Below the pieces are notes generated by a model that saw nothing but the letters and a program-made list of their open reading frames with translations, was not told the DNA's origin and did no database searches. Positions 25,588 through 34,156 of a stretch of DNA of 37,704 nt are shown here, piece by piece. This stretch comes from Candidatus Poribacteria bacterium (GTDB taxonomy: Bacteria > Poribacteria > WGA-4E > WGA-3G), in NCBI GenBank assembly GCA_012270875.1, contig JAAXHI010000368.1:1717-39420 (forward strand). Direction: 5' to 3'. The translations under genes were made by a program, and so were the position numbers. Position 1 is the first letter of the stretch. Each line of letters starts with the position of its first letter.

Positions 25588-27024
25588 ATGAGCAAGTTTG
25601 ATAAACCTGCCGGGACGAATGACTTTCTACCCGAGCAGATGGTCCAGCGAAATTTCGTTGAAAATATCGTTCGTGAAACCTTTGAAACTTACGGATACGC
25701 ACAGGTTCAGACCCCGCTGTTTGAATCTTTCGCGCTGTTATCCGCACAATCCGGTGAAGAGATTCGCCACAAGATGTTCACATTTGTCGGTTCGGATAGG
25801 GTGGACTATGCGCTGAGGCCTGAGTTGACCGCACCTGTCTGCCGACTTGTTGCCAATGGACAACTGAAACACCTCCCATATCCCTATAAACTCTACTACA
25901 TTGGGGAGTGTGTCCGACAGGAACCCATCACCGACGGCACGGAAGTAAAACGAGAGTTCCGACAAGCCGGTGTTGAACTCGTTGGACCGGCTTCCGCGCA
26001 CGCGGACGCTGAAATTATTGCGATGCCGATCCGAATTCTTGAGAAACTTAACATCTCACAAACAAAGTTAAGAATCGGCAATACAGGCATTTTCCGTGAG
26101 ATTTTCAAACAGGTCGCGTTGGACACCAAAGACCACGGTGAAATTATATGGGACATTGATTACCTGGTCCGGCTCCGCAATGAAAGTCAACTTTGGGATC
26201 TGGAAACGCTTCAAGACACACTCAATATGCTGCGTCGGTCGCAAGGCTCTGACTACCAAGGCACTCACAAAATAGAGGCTTCCGAAATCCAAGAACTGAC
26301 CGAAAATACCGCGTCTACTTATACCGAGAAACTCCCTATGATTGCCGAGGAAACCTATAAATCAAGGTGGCAACGCTATTTCAATATCTCCGAAGAGGCC
26401 GCGCAGCGTTGTATCGATGTCTCAAAGATTTGTGGTGATAAATACACTGTGATGACAACGTGGGAGACGCACCTCAGTGATACTGCGCAGGCTGCACGCC
26501 AGGAGTTACTCGCACTCTGCGACTGCTTGGAGAACTACAATATTACAGACTTTGAAATCAATTTGGGCATTACGCGGGGATTTGATTTCTATACAGGCAC
26601 AGTTTTTCAGATCGAATTGTCTGAGAAACGTCTACCACTTTGTGGCGGTGGGAGATATGACGGACTCATTGGTTCCTTTGGGGGAGCATCTACACCCGGT
26701 GCTGGGTTTGCGTTCCAATTCGATGCACTTGTAGAGGCGTTCGCTGACACAGGAGCAGTGACTGGCAACGGAAGAAAAGACTACTTCATCGCAGTAGAGA
26801 CCCCAGAACAAACTTCGGAAGCACACCGACTTGCAGAGACGCTGCGAAGAGCAGGTAAGAACGTCGAAGTGGATTTAATGGAACGGGATTTCCAAGCACA
26901 ACGGGATTACGCTAACCAATTGAACTACGATTACCTACTCCGTTTAGCTAAAGATGATTCAATGTACCTGATCCACCTCAGAACTGGCGACACACAAAAA
27001 ACCGCTGTTACCGATCTCCCTTAG
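25588..27024 (+). CDS. hisZ: HisRS-like protein, likely ATP phosphoribosyltransferase regulatory subunit HisZ
   Basis: KPAGTNDFLPEQMVQRNFVENIVRETFETYGY, ALRPELTAPVCRLVA, LPLCGGGRYDGLIGSFGG; immediately upstream of hisG, with a separate canonical hisS nearby. Start uncertain (25561 or 25588). Confidence 0.75.
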   Translation: MSKFDKPAGTNDFLPEQMVQRNFVENIVRETFETYGYAQVQTPLFESFALLSAQSGEEIRHKMFTFVGSDRVDYALRPELTAPVCRLVANGQLKHLPYPYKLYYIGECVRQEPITDGTEVKREFRQAGVELVGPASAHADAEIIAMPIRILEKLNISQTKLRIGNTGIFREIFKQVALDTKDHGEIIWDIDYLVRLRNESQLWDLETLQDTLNMLRRSQGSDYQGTHKIEASEIQELTENTASTYTEKLPMIAEETYKSRWQRYFNISEEAAQRCIDVSKICGDKYTVMTTWETHLSDTAQAARQELLALCDCLENYNITDFEINLGITRGFDFYTGTVFQIELSEKRLPLCGGGRYDGLIGSFGGASTPGAGFAFQFDALVEAFADTGAVTGNGRKDYFIAVETPEQTSEAHRLAETLRRAGKNVEVDLMERDFQAQRDYANQLNYDYLLRLAKDDSMYLIHLRTGDTQKTAVTDLP

Positions 27025-27093
27025 ATGTTGTTGATTGTCAAAAACTGGTAAAGCATACAATTACCTTTCAGAGAAAGGAGTAAGATTAAACAA

Positions 27094-27873
27094 ATGAAAA
27101 CGGAATCACAACGGACGCTGAATCTACTTTTACCGAAAGGCAGTCTACAAGGAGACACCCTTGAAATGTTCCAGCGTGCCGGTTATGAACTCAACGGTTA
27201 TACTGCAACCGACCGATCCTATCGTGCCACTTTTCGAGACGATAGCGAATTTCAAATCAAGATTTCACGTCCACAAGAGATACCGGTCTACGTCGGTATG
27301 GACGACTTCTATGATTTAGGGATCACCGGTCAAGATTGGGTTGAAGAGACCGACTCAGATGTTGAAGAAATTTTGCCTTTGGAATATGGGCATATTGATA
27401 TCATCCTCGCTGTTCGCGAAGAACGAGAAGACATCAATACATTTGAGGATTTGATGAACCTCGCTGATGGAGACATTCTCATCTCTACCGAATATTTGAA
27501 TATCGCCGAAAAATACATCCTTGAAAAGACAGAAAATAAGGTCGCACCAGCGATTTTAACACCGTGGAAGCGGCTTAATACCCCCGGTTCTTACCAATCA
27601 CCAATCAGACTCATGTTGTCTTTTGGAGCGACCGAAGGGAAACCGCCAGAGGAAGCCGATGCGATCATCGACAATTCAACGGCATCACGGCGTACAATCA
27701 AGGCAAATTCACTCAAGGAGATTGAACGCTTACGCGAATCCGAATCTACTCTCATCGCGAATCCGAAGGCACTCAAAGACGCTTGGAAGCGTGAAAAAAT
27801 TGAAGAATTCAAGCAGACGCTTCAGAAAGGTTTGCGGAGACGGCGGAGTCAAGCACTTCCTGGACACATTTAA
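27094..27873 (+). CDS. hisG: ATP phosphoribosyltransferase catalytic subunit
   Basis: LNLLLPKGSLQGDTLEMFQRAGYEL, RPQEIPVYVGMDDFYDLGITGQDWVEE, GATEGKPPEEADAIIDNSTASRRTIKAN. Confidence 0.92.
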   Translation: MKTESQRTLNLLLPKGSLQGDTLEMFQRAGYELNGYTATDRSYRATFRDDSEFQIKISRPQEIPVYVGMDDFYDLGITGQDWVEETDSDVEEILPLEYGHIDIILAVREEREDINTFEDLMNLADGDILISTEYLNIAEKYILEKTENKVAPAILTPWKRLNTPGSYQSPIRLMLSFGATEGKPPEEADAIIDNSTASRRTIKANSLKEIERLRESESTLIANPKALKDAWKREKIEEFKQTLQKGLRRRRSQALPGHI

Positions 27874-27916
27874 CACATTTATAGTGGATCCCAGAATTAA
27901 TGGGACACTTTGCACC

Positions 27917-27943
27917 GGCACGGTTAGGAAACCGTGCCTACCG
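27917..27943. repeat. dispersed palindromic repeat copy 4 between hisG and hisS
   Basis: GGCACGGTTAGGAAACCGTGCCTACC; reverse complement GGTAGGCACGGTTTCCTAACCGTGCC matches the family. Confidence 0.75.
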
Positions 27944-28002
27944 GGGGACTGCAGAAGTGTCTATGTATTTCTAAGTTTTACTATAATTAAGGAGCAAAAC
28001 GC

Positions 28003-29349
28003 ATGGCAACCCCATTCATTAAACCGCGCGTCCCGCGCGGGATGCGAGACATCTTACCCGAACAGATGATTCGTAGGCAGTACGTCATAGATGTGATTCG
28101 TGGCGTGTTTGAAGAATTCGGTTTTGAACCCTTACAGACACCTGCGCTCGAATTATCCGAAGTACTCACAGGCAAATACGGACCGGATGCAGAGAAACTT
28201 ATTTATCAGGCAGGACACGTCGGTGGAAAAGAGGACATCTCCCTCCGATATGATCTTTCAGTACCGCTCTGTCGGCTTGTTGCTATGTATCCACAACTGC
28301 CGAAACCGTTTAAGCGATACCAGATTGATCCAGTCTGGCGAGCGGAACGTCCACAAAAGGGACGCTATCGCCAATTCTTCCAGTGCGATGCGGATACAGT
28401 GGGCAGCGAGAGTATGCTTGCTGATGCTGAAAATGTTACGCTCGTCTATCAAGTGCTAACGCGTCTCGGTTTCGAGCAATTCGAGATTAACATCAACGAC
28501 AGGAAACTCATCACCGGCATCGGACAATTTGCTGGTGTACCTACCGAGCAGCTTGGTGGACTCTACCGTTCTATCGATAAACTGGATAAGATTGGGTTAG
28601 CAGGGGTCAGATCAGAATTAGCCGAAAACCAGATACCGGAGCCTGTTATTGAGAAACTACTCGCACTACTTGAGGTCGAAGGTGATGCAGCAACAGTTCT
28701 GAATTCGCTCAGTGAACAACTCGGCGACTCTGAAGCCGCACGAGAGGGTATCTCGGAATTGGAGGCACTGATCGGTTATCTCACGACCCTCGACGTGCCT
28801 GATGAATTCTATAAGGTGAATGTCTCTATGGTGCGTGGCTTAGAATATTACACAGGTCCGATTTACGAGACGGTTGTTGAGGAACCGAAAATCGGGAGTA
28901 TCACCGGTGGAGGTCGATATGATAAACTCATCGGAAATTTCAGCAAACAGGGATACCCGGCAACAGGCACCAGTTTCGGTATTGAGCGGATTATTGATGT
29001 GATGGAAGAATTTGATATGTTCCCATCCGCAGTCGGAAAGACAGTAACACAGGTGTTAGTCACTGTTTTCGATGCTGACCTCGCGCCGGAATCCTTAAAA
29101 GTAGCGTCCCTTTTGCGCCAGAATGGTATCCGTGCTGAGGTCTACAGCCGCCCAGCGCGCATGAGTGCTCAGATAAAATATGCGGATACCAAAGGTATTC
29201 CGTATGCCGTCATCCTCGGTTCTGATGAAGTAGAGGCAGGTACGGTCGCAGTCCGAGACCTCTCGAATAGAGAACAGCACATTGTCCCGCGAGATGAAGT
29301 TGCTGAACGTATCCAAAAGTGGACAAGCGTGCAAAGATTGTCCCATTGA
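28003..29349 (+). CDS. hisS: histidyl-tRNA synthetase
   Basis: PRGMRDILPEQM, SLRYDLSVPLCRLVA, RAERPQKGRYRQFFQCDADTVG, GLEYYTGPIYE, GGGRYDKLIGNF. Confidence 0.95.
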   Translation: MATPFIKPRVPRGMRDILPEQMIRRQYVIDVIRGVFEEFGFEPLQTPALELSEVLTGKYGPDAEKLIYQAGHVGGKEDISLRYDLSVPLCRLVAMYPQLPKPFKRYQIDPVWRAERPQKGRYRQFFQCDADTVGSESMLADAENVTLVYQVLTRLGFEQFEININDRKLITGIGQFAGVPTEQLGGLYRSIDKLDKIGLAGVRSELAENQIPEPVIEKLLALLEVEGDAATVLNSLSEQLGDSEAAREGISELEALIGYLTTLDVPDEFYKVNVSMVRGLEYYTGPIYETVVEEPKIGSITGGGRYDKLIGNFSKQGYPATGTSFGIERIIDVMEEFDMFPSAVGKTVTQVLVTVFDADLAPESLKVASLLRQNGIRAEVYSRPARMSAQIKYADTKGIPYAVILGSDEVEAGTVAVRDLSNREQHIVPRDEVAERIQKWTSVQRLSH

Positions 29350-29382
29350 ATATTGCAAATGATAATAGGAGTTTTATAGAAA

Positions 29383-30570
29383 ATGAAGCGATTTTACCAA
29401 CGCCCTAATCTCACCTGCTATATTATTCTCCTCTGTTGCATTATTCAAGCAATACAGTTGACAAGTGCGGGGTGCAGTCACACCAAGCCGTATTACCATC
29501 CCGATATACCTGATATTGAAAGACGCGATCGTGAAACAGAAGGCGTACTCCGCTACCGACTTCTACTATTGGGTGATGGTGGTGCACCAAAACCGGACGA
29601 ACCTGTCTTGAAAACACTCGGCGAATGGGCGCGAAAGGATGCTACGAAAACGAGTATTGTTTTTTTAGGGGACAATATGTACCCAGATGGAATGACAGAA
29701 CGTCGAAAACATGAAGCAGCAGAACGACTCGTTCCACAACTCTCTGTTATCAAAGACGCGGGTGTCCATGGACTCTTTATCCCAGGGAACCACGATTGGG
29801 CAAGTGGTGAATCGGAAGGACATAGCGCGCTCCTCGCGCAAGAGAAGTTTATCAATGATGCGCTTGCCGGTGAATCGAATTTCCTGCCGTCTGGAGGTTC
29901 ACCTGGTCCTGTTGTACTTGAGCTGCCGAAAGCTGATCCTGCGGTACGACTTATCGTTCTCGATACGCAGTGGTGGCTCCATCAATATGAAAAACCGCAG
30001 AAATCACCCGAAACAGTTATAGAAGAACTAATAGCACTATTGGATACGGAATTACCAGTCATTGTCATAGGACATCATCCATTGCAAAGTTACGGTCCAC
30101 ACGGCGGGTTCTTTGACTGGAAATCCCATCTTTTTCCTGCCAGAGTTATAAAGAAATGGCTCTGGATTCCAACCCCGATACTCGGTTCTATGTATGCGTA
30201 TACAAGGGGGCATCTTTATAAAATTGACCAGGATATAGGTAGTACACGGAATAAAAATATGGTGGCGCAACTGAAGCGCGCATTTTCCACGCGAAAATCA
30301 CCACCCCAAGGGACACCCCTTTTAATTTATGTTTCAGGACACGAACATTCGTTACAAGTCCTGAAAGGTGACGTTGCGGATTATCTTCTCGTCAGCGGGG
30401 CTGCCGCGAGTCGAAAAGTAACAGAAGTATCATCCGGGGATAATACCTTGTTTGCGCATCAGCATACAGGTTTCATGGCGGTGGATTTTTTCACCGATGG
30501 GAAGGTTTTGTTACGGGTGGTTGAGCCGGAAGGCAGAGACGTTCTATTTCACCGATGGTTGATCTTTTAG
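29383..30570 (+). CDS. calcineurin-like metallophosphoesterase, probably exported
   Basis: LLLGDGGAPK, VFLGDNMYPDGM, GLFIPGNHDWASG, VIVIGHHPLQSYGPHGG, YVSGHEHSLQVL; N-terminal hydrophobic segment. Confidence 0.9.
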   Translation: MKRFYQRPNLTCYIILLCCIIQAIQLTSAGCSHTKPYYHPDIPDIERRDRETEGVLRYRLLLLGDGGAPKPDEPVLKTLGEWARKDATKTSIVFLGDNMYPDGMTERRKHEAAERLVPQLSVIKDAGVHGLFIPGNHDWASGESEGHSALLAQEKFINDALAGESNFLPSGGSPGPVVLELPKADPAVRLIVLDTQWWLHQYEKPQKSPETVIEELIALLDTELPVIVIGHHPLQSYGPHGGFFDWKSHLFPARVIKKWLWIPTPILGSMYAYTRGHLYKIDQDIGSTRNKNMVAQLKRAFSTRKSPPQGTPLLIYVSGHEHSLQVLKGDVADYLLVSGAAASRKVTEVSSGDNTLFAHQHTGFMAVDFFTDGKVLLRVVEPEGRDVLFHRWLIF

Positions 30571-30794
30571 TGCTTTGAAATCGGAATCGGCTCTGCGACA
30601 CAAAAATCAGGTTTTCGTGGGGGTGTTTCCTAAATCGTAAATCACACCCGAAAAAAATCCTTTCGAGAATGCCCCACAAGCCCCTTGCAAAAGATGTCCT
30701 GCTATGGTACCCTACCGAAAAAATATAGAGCCTTGTAACGGATTTATAAGCAATAAATGTGGTTACTTTAATATACACACATCGTACATGCAAA

Positions 30795-30820
30795 AGACAG
30801 GACAAAGATATGTCCTGTCT
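30795..30820 (-). terminator. hairpin terminator of the small membrane protein operon
   Basis: AGACAGGACA-aagata-TGTCCTGTCT perfect 10-bp stem at the end of the 30819 ORF, TTTT follows on the minus strand. Confidence 0.6.
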
Positions 30821-31160
30821 ATGCTTTGCTTTTCCCAGTTTTGGAATTCTGACGGGCATACTTTAAAAATTCCATATTCCGTAGATGCGGCTCAACCTCT
30901 TCCAACTCAAAACGGATTTCCTGCAAATCTCCAACAACCTGTTTTAAATCCGAGTCTACCTGATCGTAAATCTGCTGCGCGGTTTTCGGTTCGTATCCTG
31001 ATTCTTTGAGGTAGTACGATGTCGCCACCCAGACACATGCAATAATGGTGATTGTTGTCACGCCGACGGCTATCACCACGATAGTCGTAATTGCAGTAGC
31101 AGCCTGAAGCACAAAGAAGAACACCAATCCAAGAAAAATCAGTAGTAGTAGCATCAACAT
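30819..31160 (-). CDS. small membrane protein with TM helices and C-terminal coiled coil
   Basis: MLMLLLLIFLGLVFFFVLQAATAITTIVVIAVGVTTITII then QQIYDQVDSDLKQVVGDLQEIRFELEEV; AGGAGGGA upstream of ATG at 31160. Confidence 0.6.
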   Translation of the reverse strand: MLMLLLLIFLGLVFFFVLQAATAITTIVVIAVGVTTITIIACVWVATSYYLKESGYEPKTAQQIYDQVDSDLKQVVGDLQEIRFELEEVEPHLRNMEFLKYARQNSKTGKSKA

Positions 31161-31174
31161 GCCAGTTCCCTCCT

Positions 31175-31411
31175 TCACGCATCTTTGCCTTTGGCGATTC
31201 GGATGAGCCGTTGTACTTCTTCTTTGAGGACAACAACTTCTTCTTGAACGTCTTTCACTTTTTGCTGTAGGGCTGCCATGTCGCTTTGCGATGCCCCCTT
31301 CGTTAACCCCTTTTTCTTTTTAAAGTAAGATAGACTCAACCAGAGACATCCAAGGGTTGTTACTGAGATACTCGCAAATATAATAGCGACGATGAGTGTG
31401 ATTTGCTCCAT
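31175..31411 (-). CDS. small TM + coiled-coil protein, PspB-like architecture
   Basis: MEQITLIVAIIFASISVTTLGCLWLSLSYFKKKK then MAALQQKVKDVQEEVVVLKEEVQRLI; GGAGG SD upstream of ATG at 31411. Confidence 0.6.
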   Translation of the reverse strand: MEQITLIVAIIFASISVTTLGCLWLSLSYFKKKKGLTKGASQSDMAALQQKVKDVQEEVVVLKEEVQRLIRIAKGKDA

Positions 31412-31541
31412 TTTTAATTCCTCCAATTTTTTCCGTAAATTGTGATGTTACTCCATTAGAGTCTGCAAGCCCCAAAAGGATAGTAAAAAAAATGGCATCC
31501 AAATCTCTCAGTTGTCTACATCATCCTGAAACCAACCTCTG

Positions 31542-32321
31542 CTATTGATAAAGGTCTTTTTTGATGGATGAATGCTCTTCCGTGAAGGGTTGAAAAGGTT
31601 GCTCTGATTCGTCTTTCTGAAGCAAGCGAGCCACGTCATAGCCTCTACGGAGCAACTCGATTAAAATCTCATCATTTGAAGCATCATTTATCGAACTTAA
31701 CGTTTTCGTACTTATGTTAGATTCGGCATGAATCGACATCGCCTCTGACGCATCCCGGACGCTGGCGTAATTTACCCCCAAATATCGCTGTGTCGTCACC
31801 ACACTTTTATGCCCCAACATCTCCTGCACGGCATAAATGTCGTTCGTCTGTTCATAAAGACGTTGTGCGTACGACTTCCGCAGGGAATGCGTGCCGAGTT
31901 TTCCGTTTAACCCTGCAGCCTCAAACACCGGTTTTAGTACATCGTGTGCTGCTATCCTTGTCATTGGCTTCCTGCCTCGACCTTTTCGTGATGGAAACAG
32001 CGGACGGTCAGCATCAATACTTCCAAATAACTCAGCATGCCAAGCAATGAGTGCCTCAATCGCCTCCCTACCGTCTACGTTTACAGGCACGGCTCTTGAT
32101 ACCTCACCGCCTTTCACGATATTCCGATCAAACAGCAGATCTTTGACAGGTTTGCCGTTCTGCCATACATCGTTCACTTTCAGCGCGATCAACTCGCTAA
32201 TCCGTCCACCGACAGATACGCCTAACATAAACAGACTCCGATTCCGAATAGCGAACGTTCCGCCAAAAGCCTCCGACACTTTTCGGATCTCGGCATTATC
32301 TAAAGGTCTTGTGCCTTTCAT
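31542..32321 (-). CDS. short tyrosine recombinase (phage-integrase catalytic domain)
   Basis: GVSVGGRISELIALKVNDV, LGTHSLRKSYAQRLY, VQEMLGHKSVVTTQRYLGV; start trimmed to MKGTRPLD; little sequence before the catalytic domain. Confidence 0.88.
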   Translation of the reverse strand: MKGTRPLDNAEIRKVSEAFGGTFAIRNRSLFMLGVSVGGRISELIALKVNDVWQNGKPVKDLLFDRNIVKGGEVSRAVPVNVDGREAIEALIAWHAELFGSIDADRPLFPSRKGRGRKPMTRIAAHDVLKPVFEAAGLNGKLGTHSLRKSYAQRLYEQTNDIYAVQEMLGHKSVVTTQRYLGVNYASVRDASEAMSIHAESNISTKTLSSINDASNDEILIELLRRGYDVARLLQKDESEQPFQPFTEEHSSIKKDLYQ

Positions 32322-32409
32322 ATAGAAAACTCCTTCGTTATGATTGATACATATACTTAATAATACGGAATAAAAACGCTGTCGGTTTCCTAACTGACCC
32401 AGTCCCGTG

Positions 32410-33825
32410 TTAGCGAGAACCAGACCTCCTCTCTGTTGAGGTAGTGCAAAGCTCACAGATTAATTGTTCCAAAATGGACGTGGCATCTGAGGTACTTGTT
32501 TTCAGTTGGGTATCCACTTCTAAGGCTTTCTCAAGCGCATCGACCAATTCCGCAACTGTGAAAGCGTTGAGCGACTGAAAAGTTTTGTAGGCGACATAAG
32601 GGTTCTGTTTCAAGATATTGTCAGTCGTTGAATTAGGTAGTAGTCCTCTTATTTCTTCAGCAAGCGGTTGGAAAATATTCGTTGTAAAATCACGAAGTGA
32701 CATCCGACTTCGGAAGGCTCGAAGTCCCTGTCTTTCAGCGATCAGCTTCGCTTGTAATGCAAATCGGAATTGCCTTACGATCATCATATTCACGTAGAAC
32801 GGTTCTTGACCACTTGCTAACACCTCGTGAAGTCCTTTCAACGCTTGTCCGATTGAGCGTCTACCGATCGCATCTGTGAGATCGAAAATGCCATCAAACG
32901 TATTCTGCGCTACCATATTCCGCACATCTTGTTCGTCAACTTGACGTTTGTCGCCAACAAAATTGACGATTTTGTTGATGGCTTCAGCAACAGTGTGCAT
33001 ATCGCCGCCGGTTCGATCTCGGAGTTGCGAGTACGCACGGGGTGTTATCTGCTTACCGTATTCAGCGAATTTGTCCGAGACCTTTTTATATAATGGGTCT
33101 CGGTTCAGCGACTGCCCCGCTGCCACAGGATCGAAAGACCGGTAACGTCCGACAGTTTCAATGGCTTTCACAACACGGTTCCGCTCGTTTACAGTCCCCC
33201 GCACCGTAAATATCAGGACGCTACTTTTTGGAAGATCGCCTTGAAGCCATTCAAGTAGTAAGGCTGTGTCGTCGGTATTACCCACTTCCGCAGCGGATGT
33301 ATCCAGTTGTTCGGCGATTTGCGGTAAACGTTCCAGAAAACCGCGCTCTTCATCGGTCAGTTTCGCACCTAACTCATCAATAAGCGCATTCACTGCATTT
33401 ATGAAGTCAAAATGATTTTCGGCAATCTGCTCAGCACCGATCTCTAATAGTTTTGCCATTGTAGAGATAGATTTCTGCGGGTCTGTAATTTCAATTTTGA
33501 ACGCATTTCGGAGGATTGTTATCGGGACTATGCGCTTCTGTGTTTTAAAGAAGGGCGCATCTCGGACAACCACGACCCGCCATTTTGACATGACTGGATA
33601 GAGATCAACTTGACTCAAAATTTCTCGAATTGTTATATTGGTGTCCTCTAAAAATGTGAGATTGAAATCACGTGTCTCAGGTGTAAGCAGGTGCTCAAGC
33701 ATCTGTTTGAGCGTCCCCTCAATGAGGAAATTCTCTTCACCACAGAGCAGATACACCGGTAAGACTTTATCATTTTGGATTTCGCGGAGGATATTTGGTG
33801 GCGGATTCGGCGGTTTTTGCTTCAT
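32410..33825 (-). CDS. holA: DNA polymerase III delta subunit
   Basis: VLPVYLLCGEENFLIEGTLKQML, LEDTNITIREILSQVDLYPVMSKWRVVVVRDAPFF, GGDMHTVAEAINKIVNFVG, FDLTDAIGRRSIGQALKGLHEVLASGQEPFYVNMMIVRQFR. Confidence 0.85.
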   Translation of the reverse strand: MKQKPPNPPPNILREIQNDKVLPVYLLCGEENFLIEGTLKQMLEHLLTPETRDFNLTFLEDTNITIREILSQVDLYPVMSKWRVVVVRDAPFFKTQKRIVPITILRNAFKIEITDPQKSISTMAKLLEIGAEQIAENHFDFINAVNALIDELGAKLTDEERGFLERLPQIAEQLDTSAAEVGNTDDTALLLEWLQGDLPKSSVLIFTVRGTVNERNRVVKAIETVGRYRSFDPVAAGQSLNRDPLYKKVSDKFAEYGKQITPRAYSQLRDRTGGDMHTVAEAINKIVNFVGDKRQVDEQDVRNMVAQNTFDGIFDLTDAIGRRSIGQALKGLHEVLASGQEPFYVNMMIVRQFRFALQAKLIAERQGLRAFRSRMSLRDFTTNIFQPLAEEIRGLLPNSTTDNILKQNPYVAYKTFQSLNAFTVAELVDALEKALEVDTQLKTSTSDATSILEQLICELCTTSTERRSGSR

Positions 33826-33963
33826 TCATGCTTCCTTCAGGTGTTTATCGAAAAAACAATCCTTATAGCACACAAACACAGGTTTGCTGCGGTTAGCTTT
33901 CTATAGGTCAAATTGTTAGGACTGGAGATATGATTAGGACAAACTGCCCGCTGTTGGAATTGC

Positions 33964-34146
33964 TCAGGTACCGTTATCGCCGGTGGTCTTCTTTTGGGTA
34001 CCGGCGGTAGCGAAGGCGGAGAAGCGTTTCTTGGCATTCTGTGCGCCACAACTTGGGCATTTCGGAAGTTCGTTGGTATCACGTGTACGCTGAAGCACTT
34101 CAAAATCAGTGGCGCATTCATCGCAATGATATTCAAATATTGGCAT
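33964..34146 (-). CDS. FmdB-family zinc-ribbon protein
   Basis: MPIFEYHCDECATDFEVLQRTRDTNELPKCPSCGAQNAKKRFSAF. Confidence 0.88.
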   Translation of the reverse strand: MPIFEYHCDECATDFEVLQRTRDTNELPKCPSCGAQNAKKRFSAFATAGTQKKTTGDNGT

Positions 34147-34156
34147 CGTTTTCCCT

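Noticed and set aside
31542-33825. Integron or prophage around the tyrosine recombinase
   Set aside because: No gene cassettes, attC-like sites, phage structural genes or flanking repeats; neighbours are holA and small membrane proteins
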